Source of the DNA: Clostridiales bacterium UBA2432
GTDB taxonomy: Bacteria > Bacillota > Clostridia > Lachnospirales > Vallitaleaceae
DNA: 64,000 nt
Direction of reading: 5' to 3'
Assembly (NCBI GenBank): GCA_002342805.1
Contig: DDQW01000073.1
Location: 30,802 to 94,801 of the forward strand
Shown: positions 42,507 through 50,907 of the stretch, one piece after another
Position numbering within the stretch: the first letter of the stretch is position 1
How the letters are laid out: each line of letters starts with the position of its first letter
Translations under genes and position numbers: made by a program
Notes under the pieces: generated by a model
Database searches by the model: none
Told to the model about the DNA's origin: nothing
The model's input: the letters and a program-made list of their open reading frames with translations, nothing else

Positions 42507-43118
42507 ATGGAATATAAAGTTTGCAAGATAGATACATTGAATGAAATCGAAAAAGGGGTTCTCTTTGACATCAACCATTTTAATTGGAATTGTGTCTACA
42601 AGCCAAAAGCATATGGATATATGGCCTATCTTGACGGCGTCGGAATTATTGTTCGCTTCATAACGGAAGAAAAAAATCCGAAACGAACATATGTGAATCC
42701 TCAAGATCCGGTATATAAAGATAGTGCGGTTGAAGTTTTCGTTTCTTTTGAAGAAACACAGCCCAATCAAGAATCTTTATATATGAATTTTGAGATTAAT
42801 GCAAATGGAGCTATGCTTGCAAACTTTGGTTTTGGACGACAGGATAGAAAAGTGCTTGGGCAAGAACTCTACCAACAATGCCATGTAAAGGCAAGCATTA
42901 TGGAAAATGCCTGGTCTGTGGATTTGATTATTCCCCTTGCCTTAATTCAAGAATTAACGGGCATTGAAAAATTATCATCAGGAGATTGCTTTTATTGTAA
43001 TTTTTATAAGATTGCTGAAAGCAAAGAAATCGAGCATTACGCAAGTTATAGCCCAATTGTCAGTGAAAAACCGAACTTTCACCTTCCGGAGTATTTTGCA
43101 AAAGCTATAGTAAAATAG
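42507..43118 (+). CDS. CBM9-like carbohydrate-binding family protein
   Basis: This 203-residue protein lacks a signal peptide and shows the CBM9-like beta-sandwich pattern: YMAYLDGVGIIVRFITEE, the metal/sugar-site segment DSAVEVFVSFEET, YMNFEINANGAMLANFG, AWSVDLIIPLALI and CFYCNFYKI. Such proteins are usually exported and bind reducing ends of glycans, so a cytoplasmic one is unusual. It begins eight bases after the PTS transporter gene and has an AGGAG site, so it is in the same operon. Its role may be in sugar sensing or storage, which is inference. Confidence 0.7.
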   Translation: MEYKVCKIDTLNEIEKGVLFDINHFNWNCVYKPKAYGYMAYLDGVGIIVRFITEEKNPKRTYVNPQDPVYKDSAVEVFVSFEETQPNQESLYMNFEINANGAMLANFGFGRQDRKVLGQELYQQCHVKASIMENAWSVDLIIPLALIQELTGIEKLSSGDCFYCNFYKIAESKEIEHYASYSPIVSEKPNFHLPEYFAKAIVK

Positions 43119-43200
43119 GACTTATAGCCAATTGAATTCACTTTGATGTTCTGTTAATGTTAATAGATATAGAAAATAAAGTGATTGAAGAGGAGAGGCT

Positions 43201-44331
43201 ATGTATACGCATTTTTTACTCAATGGAATTAATGCAGTTGAGGTGAGCTTAAGTTTTTACCGAAAATTCTTAATGGAATTTGACTTACAAGAACGTTCAG
43301 AACAGAAAAACACAGATTTAATGTATGCCATTATGACATTACATGATGGTATTACATTATTATCAAAGAAACTCTTAGCCGATGTCAATGAAATGCTTCT
43401 ATTTAATGAGGCAAATTATAATGAAGCATTTGGCTTAGTCAAAATGAGCTACAAGAAAAAACGACCCTATATGCAAGCATATTATAAAATGCATGGTGAT
43501 TTTGAGGTGCCTGGTATTGATTATGCACTATTAGTCAATCGCTTGGCATCTGAATATTCGCTAGATGTAGATGCGTGCAAATATTTGCTTGATTTAGAAG
43601 ACATGCGCAAGCGATTCGTCTATTTGGATGTCCATAATAATTTTTGGATCTATCCAACGATTGATTGTTTCAATGCATGTCTTGTTTTATTGAGAAATTT
43701 TTACATTCCAAAACTACATATTCAAGAACATTCCACCGGGTTTAAAAATACAGTCAAACAACTCATCCAAATGGGCGACGGAATGAAAGAGATTATATAT
43801 AGTTCAAGCCAGCAAGCCTTCATTCAACTGACCAGTGAATTAATGGAAGAATTCTTGGAAAGTGATGACCTACATAATTATTTAAATATCAAAATAGAAA
43901 TAAAAAGTTTTCGCCGTTGCCATCAAGAAAGTCATCCCAATGATGAGCAGTTAAGTATAGACTATCTTTATTTTGGATATGCGAACACCTTGAAAATTCG
44001 TTTTTTACATAATGTGGCACAAAAAACAACTGTTTTGGTTGATGATAAAACAAACTATATTTTAGCTTTAATCGATTATAAGGATGTTGAACTGTCACTA
44101 TTATCTGAGGTCGTCGAATTTGCTATGTATTTACCCATGAAAAAGATTTTGTGTGATTGTATAGAAAGTTCAGAGGCTTATTGGAGACAAGAACGCTATT
44201 TTAAACGAATAGAAGACTATAAAAGCGGTTTGGAGACCATGTTTTTGTTGCGACAAAAAATCGTGGATGATTTATCCATGGATACAAAAGAACGCATGCT
44301 TATTGAGTTCAGACGTTCAATGGAATTTTGA
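43201..44331 (+). CDS. Unrecognised 376-residue soluble protein
   Basis: I do not recognise this family. The protein is 376 residues, mostly predicted helical, with no signal peptide or membrane helix. The N-terminal half has LMYAIMTLHDGITLLSKKLLADVNEMLLF, which recalls HEPN-like or DUF-type helical bundles, and a middle segment VHNNFWIYPTIDCFNACLVLLRNF. The C-terminal half is more beta-like (DYLYFGYANTLKIRFLHNVAQKTTVLVDD) and ends with a helical tail. It has a good GAGGAGAGG site and a stable terminator, and stands 82 bases after the CBM9-like gene, so it is probably its own unit. Confidence 0.7.
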   Translation: MYTHFLLNGINAVEVSLSFYRKFLMEFDLQERSEQKNTDLMYAIMTLHDGITLLSKKLLADVNEMLLFNEANYNEAFGLVKMSYKKKRPYMQAYYKMHGDFEVPGIDYALLVNRLASEYSLDVDACKYLLDLEDMRKRFVYLDVHNNFWIYPTIDCFNACLVLLRNFYIPKLHIQEHSTGFKNTVKQLIQMGDGMKEIIYSSSQQAFIQLTSELMEEFLESDDLHNYLNIKIEIKSFRRCHQESHPNDEQLSIDYLYFGYANTLKIRFLHNVAQKTTVLVDDKTNYILALIDYKDVELSLLSEVVEFAMYLPMKKILCDCIESSEAYWRQERYFKRIEDYKSGLETMFLLRQKIVDDLSMDTKERMLIEFRRSMEF

Positions 44332-44337
44332 AACAAA

Positions 44338-44378
44338 AAATAAAATGCTTTATCGAATATCGATAAAGCATTTTATTT
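44338..44378. terminator. Bidirectional terminator between the unknown gene and tRNA-Leu
   Basis: A perfect 18-bp stem (44338-44355 with 44361-44378) closes the loop AATAT. An A-run before it acts as a T-run for the minus-strand tRNA transcript. Confidence 0.88.
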
Positions 44379-44384
44379 CGTGTA

Positions 44385-44468
44385 TGCAGTTGGGGGGACT
44401 CGAACCCCCACGGGCCTAAGCCCACAAGATCCTTAGTCTTGCGCGTATACCAATTCCGCCACAACTGC
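44385..44468 (-). tRNA. tRNA-Leu (anticodon AAG)
   Basis: The minus strand folds into an 84-base class-II tRNA: acceptor GCAGTTG/CAACTGC, anticodon stem CAAGA/TCTTG with the loop CTAAGGA giving anticodon AAG, a variable arm around GTGGGC...GCCCGT and the T arm GGGGGTTCGAGTCCCCC. The discriminator is A and the CCA end is not encoded. Confidence 0.93.
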
Positions 44469-44496
44469 AAGCGTAATATAACCGGACGCAAAAGTA

Positions 44497-44526
44497 ATAA
44501 TAGCATAACTTAATAGAGAATGTCAA
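44497..44526 (-). promoter_or_regulatory. Promoter of tRNA-Leu
   Basis: On the minus strand TTGACA (44521-44526) and TATTAT (44497-44502) are spaced by 18 bases, about 30 bases before the tRNA. Confidence 0.65.
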
Positions 44527-44550
44527 TAAAAAAATGAAAAAAGCTTCTGA

Positions 44551-44583
44551 AAAAAGGTACCTAAAAATTCGTGTTAAAACGAA
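44551..44583 (+). promoter_or_regulatory. Candidate SigI-dependent promoter of sigI-rsgI
   Basis: AAAAAGGTACC (44551-44561) is followed after exactly 18 bases by CGAA (44580-44583). An A-tract with CC in the -35 region and a CGAA-type -10 element are the features reported for SigI promoters. The same combination with the same spacing occurs at 52734-52766 before the pilus operon. A second -10-like TATAAT lies at 44630-44635 with a poor -35. Confidence 0.65.
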
Positions 44584-44682
44584 TATTATAATAAGAAGGT
44601 AGGGAGTATTACTTTTGGTATGATTATGGTATAATTATTTTAATACTGTAATCCTTGGATAAGTACCGAAAGTGGTGGGGAT

Positions 44683-45291
44683 ATGACCGATAACGAACGT
44701 AATCGCACGATAGAAGACAATCTTCCTTTTATTGTTAAAACAGTGTCTTCGATTACTAAAAAATATGTTGAAGTGGGGAATAGCGACGAGCTCAACATTG
44801 CTCTTGAAGCCTTTAATGATTGCTTAGATCATTATGATGCGGATAAAGGCAAGTTTTATAGTTATGCGAAAGTTGTGATTCATAATAAAATTGTGGATTA
44901 CTATCGACATCAGTCCAACCACCAAGAGACACAAATCGCAGAATCAGATATAATAACTGAAAACATTGAAGATTTAATTATTATGCGGGATGAACTAGCG
45001 ATTTATAAAAATCTATTACATACATTCGGATTAAGTTATGATGTGTTGATTAGCGAACATCCCAAACATGAAAATACCCGCGAGCATGTTATTGACTTAG
45101 CAAAAAAGCTGAAGTCAAACACACGTGTCATGGAAGCTTTATTGCAGAAGAAACGTTTACCGGTCACATTAATTAGTCGTGAATATAATCAATCAGTAAA
45201 GTTTGTGAAAAGTCATAAAAAAACGATTTCTGCAATATTAATTGCATACCACTATGAAATACAATGTGTTATTGATTTTTTGTGTCAATGA
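44683..45291 (+). CDS. sigI: RNA polymerase sigma factor SigI
   Basis: This 202-residue sigma-70-family factor matches SigI: IEDNLPFIVKTVSSITKKYVEVGNSDELNIALEAFNDCLDHYDADKGKFYSYAKVVIHNKIVDYYR is the region-2 block. The C-terminal block (LLQKKRLPVTLISREYNQSVKFVKSHKKTISAILIA) corresponds to the SigI-specific C-terminal DNA-binding part. In Bacillus SigI responds to heat and cell-wall stress; in cellulolytic clostridia SigI paralogues control polysaccharide-degrading genes. It is held inactive by RsgI, encoded 12 bases downstream. Confidence 0.95.
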   Translation: MTDNERNRTIEDNLPFIVKTVSSITKKYVEVGNSDELNIALEAFNDCLDHYDADKGKFYSYAKVVIHNKIVDYYRHQSNHQETQIAESDIITENIEDLIIMRDELAIYKNLLHTFGLSYDVLISEHPKHENTREHVIDLAKKLKSNTRVMEALLQKKRLPVTLISREYNQSVKFVKSHKKTISAILIAYHYEIQCVIDFLCQ

Positions 45292-45303
45292 GAAGGTGAT
45301 CTT

Positions 45304-46590
45304 ATGAAAAAAGCAATTGTACTTGAGGTAAAAAGAAAATATGCCATAGCTATGACGGAAGATAAAAAGTTGATCCGTTTGATAAAAAAACCTGATATGA
45401 ACGCGAATCAGATTGTGCACTATTTTATTGAGGACTGTTATGCCGGTGGGAGTACAAAGGCAAGTGAAAAAATACACTTTTTTCGGCTAGCGATTGCCTT
45501 TGCATGTGTGTTGCTTTTTTTACTTGTATCTATAACCAATTTAAATGGACCCATTGACCGTGCTTATGCTATGGTAACATTTGACGTTAATCCAAGCCTT
45601 GAAATTTTTATCAACGACCAAGAAGAAGTCAAGTATATTGAAGCGCTTAATGAAGAAGGAAAAAAACTTGTAAAAGGCTATTCTGTAAAAAAACACTCTT
45701 TGAGTGAAGTTTTAGACTATCTGACGCGGGCTTCAGCGCGCTTAGGATATTTATCAGATCAAGGCATTGTTTTAGTATCCTATACTGCCTTAGAGGGCCA
45801 GGTCGACACAACAATCCCTACGATGGATAATTATATTCATCAATATCAAGATAAATATACCCTCGCGTATGCAAGGCCTTCAGAAGAAGAGGCAAAAGAA
45901 GCCCAAAATCAAGGCCTATCCGTCGGGAAATACATCTTGATAAAGCAATCCAAGAGTGATATCGATGAAAAAGACATGAAAAAATTGAAGGTATCTGAAT
46001 TAATAGAATCAACCAATGATCGTGTAAAAATCTATCCTGCAGAAAATAAACCAGAAGAAACAGGACAACCGGAGAAGATTGACAATCCCAATAAGCCGGA
46101 AGAACCAGGTCCACCGGAGAAGATCGATAATCCCAATAAACCGGAAGAACCCGGTCCACCCGAGAAGGTCGATAATCCCAATAAACCGGAAGAACCGGGT
46201 CAACCTGAGAAGATTGATAATCCCAATAAGCCGGAAGAACCGGGCCAACCGGAGAAGATTGATAATCCCAATAAGCCGGGAGAACCGGGCCAACCTGAGA
46301 AGATTGATAATCCCAATAAGCCGGAAGAACCGGGCCAACCCGAGAAGATTGACAATCCCAATAAACCGGTTGAAGAAGAACAAGACCAAGACGAAGACGA
46401 AGAGCTTCCAGCCGATAAGGAGAAAATCGACAACCCGAATAAGCCAGAAGATCTTCCGACCGACGACGAGAAAATCGACAATCCCAATAAACCAGATCTT
46501 CCAGCCGACAAGGAGAAAAGCGACAACCCGAATAAGCCGGAAAAACCAGAAAAGCAAGAAAAACCAGATAAACCAGATAAAAAGTCTTAG
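45304..46590 (+). CDS. rsgI: Anti-sigma-I factor RsgI with repeat-rich extracellular region
   Basis: This 428-residue protein has a cytoplasmic RsgI N-terminal domain (residues 1-45, VLEVKRKYAIAMTEDKKLIRL) and one membrane helix (about 60-80). A conserved extracellular region comes next (about 85-170, AYAMVTFDVNPSLEIFINDQEEV), which is where proteolysis occurs in homologues. The rest (about 240-428) is a disordered, acidic and proline-rich tail with ten copies of DNPNKP, seven of them in a 15-residue unit EKIDNPNKPEEPGQP. There is no carbohydrate-binding or hydrolase module as in clostridial cellulosome RsgI proteins. In B. subtilis a disordered RsgI exterior is required for cell-wall homeostasis, so a similar sensor role is likely. 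Confidence 0.93.
   Translation: MKKAIVLEVKRKYAIAMTEDKKLIRLIKKPDMNANQIVHYFIEDCYAGGSTKASEKIHFFRLAIAFACVLLFLLVSITNLNGPIDRAYAMVTFDVNPSLEIFINDQEEVKYIEALNEEGKKLVKGYSVKKHSLSEVLDYLTRASARLGYLSDQGIVLVSYTALEGQVDTTIPTMDNYIHQYQDKYTLAYARPSEEEAKEAQNQGLSVGKYILIKQSKSDIDEKDMKKLKVSELIESTNDRVKIYPAENKPEETGQPEKIDNPNKPEEPGPPEKIDNPNKPEEPGPPEKVDNPNKPEEPGQPEKIDNPNKPEEPGQPEKIDNPNKPGEPGQPEKIDNPNKPEEPGQPEKIDNPNKPVEEEQDQDEDEELPADKEKIDNPNKPEDLPTDDEKIDNPNKPDLPADKEKSDNPNKPEKPEKQEKPDKPDKKS
46072..46370 (+). repeat. 45-bp tandem repeats in rsgI
   Basis: About 6.6 copies of a 45-base unit encode EKIDNPNKPEEPGQP with few substitutions; more diverged DNPNKP copies follow up to 46545. Copy number could vary by slippage, changing tail length. 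Confidence 0.9.
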
Positions 46591-46598
46591 AATATATC

Positions 46599-46628
46599 AA
46601 AGAGAGGAATGTATACATTCCTCTCTTT
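46599..46628. terminator. Bidirectional terminator between rsgI and the ArsR-type gene
   Basis: A perfect 30-base palindrome (15-bp arms, hairpin loop TATA) ends in CTTT and lies between two convergent genes. Confidence 0.8.
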
Positions 46629-46637
46629 ATTTGAATT

Positions 46638-47570
46638 TTATTCGATAATATAGTTTATTTGTAAGCGAATATCTTGATCATAATCACCGAAGCCTTTTCC
46701 ATATATATTGAGGCCACCTTTATTCTCGGCATCATCTTTTATGCCTATCTTTAGGTCGATACTATGACCGTCCAAGGGGACATCGCTGATTTTTATATCC
46801 GATATCTTGTTATTATTTAAATAGGTTCCGTCTGCATTTATCTGCACCTGAACGAGTAATCCGTATTGAGAAAAATGTACCCGTTCCCAAAGGGTTGATT
46901 TAAGCTTGCCTTTGCGATCCCCAAAATCAGATGGGGAGGTCCAAGTTAATAATTCTGTACCATTCATCCAAAAGGTAATATCCGAAGGCCAATCCATTTC
47001 ATAATTTGGAGCTTCTGAACATATCTCAAGTGAAAATTGTATGTTTTCTAATTGGGCACCATTTAAGTTGTTCAAGTGGTATGGAAAACGATAGGACATA
47101 TATCCTGTACGAAACCAAATATGTTTTGCATCCACACGACCCGGATCAAAGAAGGAGCTCTCTAAATCTTCAGAAGCAATAACCCCTTTTTCTCCAATCA
47201 TACCGCAAGTTGGTGATACCTTACAATCGGTGAAGTGACCGACAGGCATATTGATTTCATACTCTTTGTATTTATCACCGTGAGGATAACGATCGTCAAG
47301 ATTAATGAAAATATCGGCATAATTTTTGGTGCACATGCGTTTGGTCCCGCGTGTTGCTGACGAAAGTTCGGTAATGATGAGACCGGCATCTTCTAACACC
47401 TTAACATTTGAAGCAATTGTGGATAAAGATGTATTTAATTTATCAGATAAGTCGACAATAGACATGGTCTTCTCTGAGATAGCTTGCAGTATTTGAACTC
47501 TTAATTCTGTTGATAAAGCGTGACATATGGTTGTTAGCTGTTTTGAATTATTTAAAGATAATTTTAACAT
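46638..47570 (-). CDS. ArsR-type winged-helix regulator with unknown C-terminal domain
   Basis: This 310-residue protein has an N-terminal ArsR-like winged helix (about residues 1-90, ICHALSTELRVQILQAISEKTMSIVDLSDKLNTSLSTIASNVKVLEDAGLI). The C-terminal region is about 210 residues, is predicted beta-rich (WMNGTELLTWTSPSDFGDRKGKL, VHFSQYGLLVQVQINADGTYLNNNKISDI) and has four cysteines in MCTKNYAD, DCKVSPTCG and EICSE. I do not recognise the C-terminal fold; a jelly-roll sugar-binding domain is possible. It is divergent from a sugar ABC transporter and GH2 gene, which suggests it senses their substrate. Confidence 0.8.
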   Translation of the reverse strand: MLKLSLNNSKQLTTICHALSTELRVQILQAISEKTMSIVDLSDKLNTSLSTIASNVKVLEDAGLIITELSSATRGTKRMCTKNYADIFINLDDRYPHGDKYKEYEINMPVGHFTDCKVSPTCGMIGEKGVIASEDLESSFFDPGRVDAKHIWFRTGYMSYRFPYHLNNLNGAQLENIQFSLEICSEAPNYEMDWPSDITFWMNGTELLTWTSPSDFGDRKGKLKSTLWERVHFSQYGLLVQVQINADGTYLNNNKISDIKISDVPLDGHSIDLKIGIKDDAENKGGLNIYGKGFGDYDQDIRLQINYIIE

Positions 47571-47629
47571 CGTATTTTTGCCTCCTCTTTATTTCTTTAT
47601 ATTATACTATAAAATAGATAAAATAAAAA

Positions 47630-47734
47630 CTTTTTATAAAACATAAAAAGAAGAGTGAAACAAAAAAAATAAAATGAAACAAAAGATTGACTTCAAAACA
47701 TAAAAGATGTATAATAAATTTATCTTACGTAAGA
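47630..47734 (+). promoter_or_regulatory. Promoter and palindromes before the second sugar ABC operon
   Basis: TTGACT (47687-47692), 17 bases and TATAAT (47710-47715) form the promoter. The perfect palindrome TCTTACGTAAGA (47723-47734) lies just downstream of the -10. An 8-bp inverted repeat CTTTTTAT/ATAAAAAG (47630-47650) lies upstream. Either could bind the divergent ArsR-type regulator. Confidence 0.65.
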
Positions 47735-47792
47735 GATGTTTAGGTTAACAGGTTAATATTCTATTTAAAATGAATTATTGGAGGAGTTACTG

Positions 47793-49115
47793 ATGAAAAA
47801 AATTATGGTGTGGCTACTTTCTTTGACTTTAATGATGACAGTTATCGCGGGGTGTAGTAACGAACAAGACAATGCAAATAATACAGGGGAAACAACGGGT
47901 GAAACAACAGAAAATGCAACAGATACAAACGAAACGTCTGATACAAATACGCCAAAGGGAGAACTTGTTTTTTGGACGCCTTTTGGTGGTGGCGACTATG
48001 AATTCATGAAAGAAATGGTGGATGAATACAATAGCACATCTCCGGAGTATACGGTTGAGATTGTTTCAAAGGCTTGGGATACTTATTATCAAGGGATCAA
48101 TGGTGCATTAATTTCTCAAAGTGGTCCGGATGTATTCATTACGCATCAATCAAAACTTGCTGAACTTATTCCGACACAACAATTGCAAAATATTCGAGAG
48201 ATAAATAATAGCATTGATTGGAATGAATATAATCAATCGCAATTAGCTGGAGTTACGGTAGATGAGGTTCAATATGCTGTGCCTTTAGATACACATGCAG
48301 CAGTTATGTTTTATAATAATGAAATCCTTGAACGTGCGAATTTAACTGCAGAAGATCTTGCCTCAGCAAATGATATGGAGAGCTGGAACAATATTCTAGA
48401 CGCTTTATTACCTGTTATTAGCCAAGATGAACATGTCCTTGATATTGCAAATTCAGGTGCAAACACGGTTCAACAATTCTGGTCATGGTATGTACTTGCT
48501 GTTCAAGATGGTGGCGGATATCTCGATGGAGATACTGTTATTATGAATGAGGAACCTGGAGTTGAGGCCCTTGATATTCTTATTGATTGGAAAGAAAAAG
48601 GATATCTAAAAAGTGGTATTGATGATGGAGCAAGCTATGATATCTTCAAATCCGGAAAAGCAGCAATTAACTTTACGGGCGTTTGGGCAACAGGAAACTA
48701 CGAGACAAATCCTGACCTTGATTTTGGTGTCATGCCTATACCGGCTATTAATGGCCAACAAAAAACATGGGGAGATTCCCATACCTTTGGTATTCCGTCG
48801 TATGTAGATGGAGAACGTCAAGAAGCAGCCTTATACTTTGCAGATTGGATTAATAGCCATGCAGTAACATGGGCAAAAGCAGGACATGTTCCGGCAAAGA
48901 AAACAGTAACTGAATCGGAAGAATATCTAAACTTACCGTACCGTTCAGATTATGCAAAAGTCGTTGATCAAGTTGTTTACTATCCAAGTAATGAAAAGTT
49001 ATGGTCAGCAAATGATATTGCAGCTAAACTTATCAATACAGCATTTATCGGCGATATGACATCACAGGAAGCGCTTGACTTGGCCAAGGAAGAAATTGAA
49101 GCAATAATGGAGTAA
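47793..49115 (+). CDS. Sugar ABC transporter substrate-binding lipoprotein
   Basis: This 440-residue lipoprotein has a signal peptide ending in MMTVIAGC, a Thr/Asn/Glu-rich linker and a solute-binding family 1 domain with ELVFWTPFGGGDYEFMKEMVDEYN, SQSGPDVFITHQSKLAELIPT and MFYNNEILERANL. The ATG at 47793 lies nine bases after GGAGGAG, better than the upstream TTG at 47778. It delivers a glycoside to the two permeases downstream; a GH2 enzyme gene suggests a beta-galactoside- or beta-glucuronide-like sugar. Confidence 0.92.
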   Translation: MKKIMVWLLSLTLMMTVIAGCSNEQDNANNTGETTGETTENATDTNETSDTNTPKGELVFWTPFGGGDYEFMKEMVDEYNSTSPEYTVEIVSKAWDTYYQGINGALISQSGPDVFITHQSKLAELIPTQQLQNIREINNSIDWNEYNQSQLAGVTVDEVQYAVPLDTHAAVMFYNNEILERANLTAEDLASANDMESWNNILDALLPVISQDEHVLDIANSGANTVQQFWSWYVLAVQDGGGYLDGDTVIMNEEPGVEALDILIDWKEKGYLKSGIDDGASYDIFKSGKAAINFTGVWATGNYETNPDLDFGVMPIPAINGQQKTWGDSHTFGIPSYVDGERQEAALYFADWINSHAVTWAKAGHVPAKKTVTESEEYLNLPYRSDYAKVVDQVVYYPSNEKLWSANDIAAKLINTAFIGDMTSQEALDLAKEEIEAIME

Positions 49116-49125
49116 AAATGGTTTA

Positions 49126-49154
49126 ATGCATTTGGGCCGACAGGCCCAATGCAT
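49126..49154 (+). promoter_or_regulatory. Intercistronic stem-loop after the binding-protein gene
   Basis: ATGCATTTGGGCC (49126-49138) pairs with GGCCCAATGCAT (49143-49154) with a one-base bulge and loop GACA. There is no T-run, so it probably stabilises the upstream mRNA as at 34673-34715. Confidence 0.6.
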
Positions 49155-49175
49155 ATACTTAGGAGGGTGTACATT

Positions 49176-50066
49176 TTGGCAACGAATCGAATCAAATCAA
49201 GTTATAATAGTTGGAAAGCAGCATTTGTATTTTTGTTTCCATTTATGCTTTTATATAGTTTTTTTACGATTTATCCACTATTTAACGGCTTTATCATGAG
49301 TTTTCATACAGGACGTTTTGGGATTGGGGAAGAATTTGTCGGACTTACTAATTACATCAAAATGTTTAGCGATAAACATTTCTATGGAGCACTTTTAAAT
49401 ACCTTATTCTTTGTAGCTATTTCAACACCACTTATTGTTGTTTTTGGTCTATTATTTGCAGTGATTTCAAATTCGAGATTTAAAGGTGCAAATTTTGTAA
49501 AAATTGCAACCTTTTTACCCTATGTTTTATCTATATCCGTTATTACAAGTGTATGGGTATATATTTTTAAACCATATATCGGACTATTAAATAATGTATT
49601 AATGAATATCGGACTTATCTCAGAACAAATCATGTGGTTTGACAATAGCCTATTTGCTTGGACGACAATCACAGTTGCAACACTTTGGTGGACGATTGGA
49701 TTTAATATGATTATATTGATTGCCGGGTTACAAGATATACCACATAGCTTATACGAAGCATCATCGATTGATGGAGCAAATCGACTTCAACAATTCCTGT
49801 TTATCACATTACCATCACTAAGTGGTGTCTTAAAAATGGTGATTTTACTTCAAGTCATTGCATCCTTTAAACTATTCGGACAACCTTGGTTGATGACAGG
49901 TGGAGGACCGGGAAATTCAACAACACCCATGGTTCAATACATATATGAAACAGGTTTTCGTGATTGGAATTCAGGATATGCATCAACACTGTCTTATACG
50001 TTACTCTTCATCATGGTTATTGTTGCCATGATCTATAATAGGTTGACAAAAGAGAAAGAGGTGTAA
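49176..50066 (+). CDS. Sugar ABC transporter permease (MalF-like)
   Basis: This 296-residue membrane protein has six hydrophobic segments and the EAA loop SLYEASSIDGANRLQQFLFITLPSL. The frame is open from an ATG at 49149, but that ATG lies inside the stem-loop and before AGGAGGG (49161-49167). The TTG at 49176, eight bases after that site, is the best start. It is one of two permeases of a CUT1-type importer without its own ATPase gene. Confidence 0.88.
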   Translation: MATNRIKSSYNSWKAAFVFLFPFMLLYSFFTIYPLFNGFIMSFHTGRFGIGEEFVGLTNYIKMFSDKHFYGALLNTLFFVAISTPLIVVFGLLFAVISNSRFKGANFVKIATFLPYVLSISVITSVWVYIFKPYIGLLNNVLMNIGLISEQIMWFDNSLFAWTTITVATLWWTIGFNMIILIAGLQDIPHSLYEASSIDGANRLQQFLFITLPSLSGVLKMVILLQVIASFKLFGQPWLMTGGGPGNSTTPMVQYIYETGFRDWNSGYASTLSYTLLFIMVIVAMIYNRLTKEKEV

Positions 50067-50067
50067 T

Positions 50068-50892
50068 ATGACAAATACAATAAAAGTAAAAAAAGTTGTA
50101 GTTACACTCCTGATTATACTCATAGGTTTGACAATGTTGCTACCTATTTTATGGATGCTTATTGCATCCTTTAAAGTATATGAGACAGATGTAACAACCC
50201 TTCATGGTTTGTTTGGCACATCCTTTACGATAGAGAATTTTATAAAAATCGTTGAAACATCAAAAATTTGGCGTTGGACCTTTAATAGCTTTTTTATTGC
50301 GACCGTTCAATCCTTAGTTGGTATATTATTAGCATCATTAGCAGCCTTTGCCTTGTCTGTCATTGATTTTAAAGGAAAAAAACTTGTCTACTTTATTATT
50401 TTAGCCGGTTTGATGATTCCGGTTGAGGCGCTTGTAATTCCCTTATTTAAAATTATTATTGACCTTCAATGGGTAAATACATATAAAGGTCTTATATTGC
50501 CCGGATTAGCTATGCCCCTTGCTGTTATTATCTTTAAACAGTTTTATGACAGTATTCCTCGAGAATTAATCGAAGCGGCAAGTATGGACGGGGCGAGTAT
50601 TTATTGGGTGTGGTATAAAATCTTCCTTCCCTTATCAGGAAATACAACATCTGCACTACTCATTTTCTTATTTATTCAGTCATGGAATAATTTTTTATGG
50701 CCCCTTTTGATTGGAACCGACTCGTCGCTCATGACCTTAACGGTTGCGCTACCGGTCTTCCAAAGCACCTTTTCAACTGATGTAACGATGCCAATGACAG
50801 CCAACTTATTTGCAAGTGTTCCGGCAATTATTGTATTTTTGATTTTCCAAAAACAAATTGTCAAAGGTATTGCAATGACAGGAATAAAATAA
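50068..50892 (+). CDS. Sugar ABC transporter permease (MalG-like)
   Basis: This 274-residue membrane protein has six hydrophobic segments, the N-terminal pattern LTMLLPILWMLIASFKV and the EAA loop ELIEAASMDGASIYWVWYKIFLPLSG. It starts one base after the first permease stop. The start has a GAGGTG site. It completes the importer together with the binding protein and a presumably shared ATPase. Confidence 0.92.
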   Translation: MTNTIKVKKVVVTLLIILIGLTMLLPILWMLIASFKVYETDVTTLHGLFGTSFTIENFIKIVETSKIWRWTFNSFFIATVQSLVGILLASLAAFALSVIDFKGKKLVYFIILAGLMIPVEALVIPLFKIIIDLQWVNTYKGLILPGLAMPLAVIIFKQFYDSIPRELIEAASMDGASIYWVWYKIFLPLSGNTTSALLIFLFIQSWNNFLWPLLIGTDSSLMTLTVALPVFQSTFSTDVTMPMTANLFASVPAIIVFLIFQKQIVKGIAMTGIK

Positions 50893-50907
50893 AAGTAGGT
50901 GGATAAA

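Noticed and set aside
46072..46370. CRISPR-like regular repeats
   Set aside because: The units are contiguous 45-base coding repeats without spacers and encode the RsgI tail.
45818..46618. Long open frames on the minus strand and in another plus frame across rsgI
   Set aside because: They are produced by the 45-base tandem repeat, which keeps all frames open. The translations are low-complexity and lack start signals, while RsgI in the main frame has a conserved N-terminal domain.
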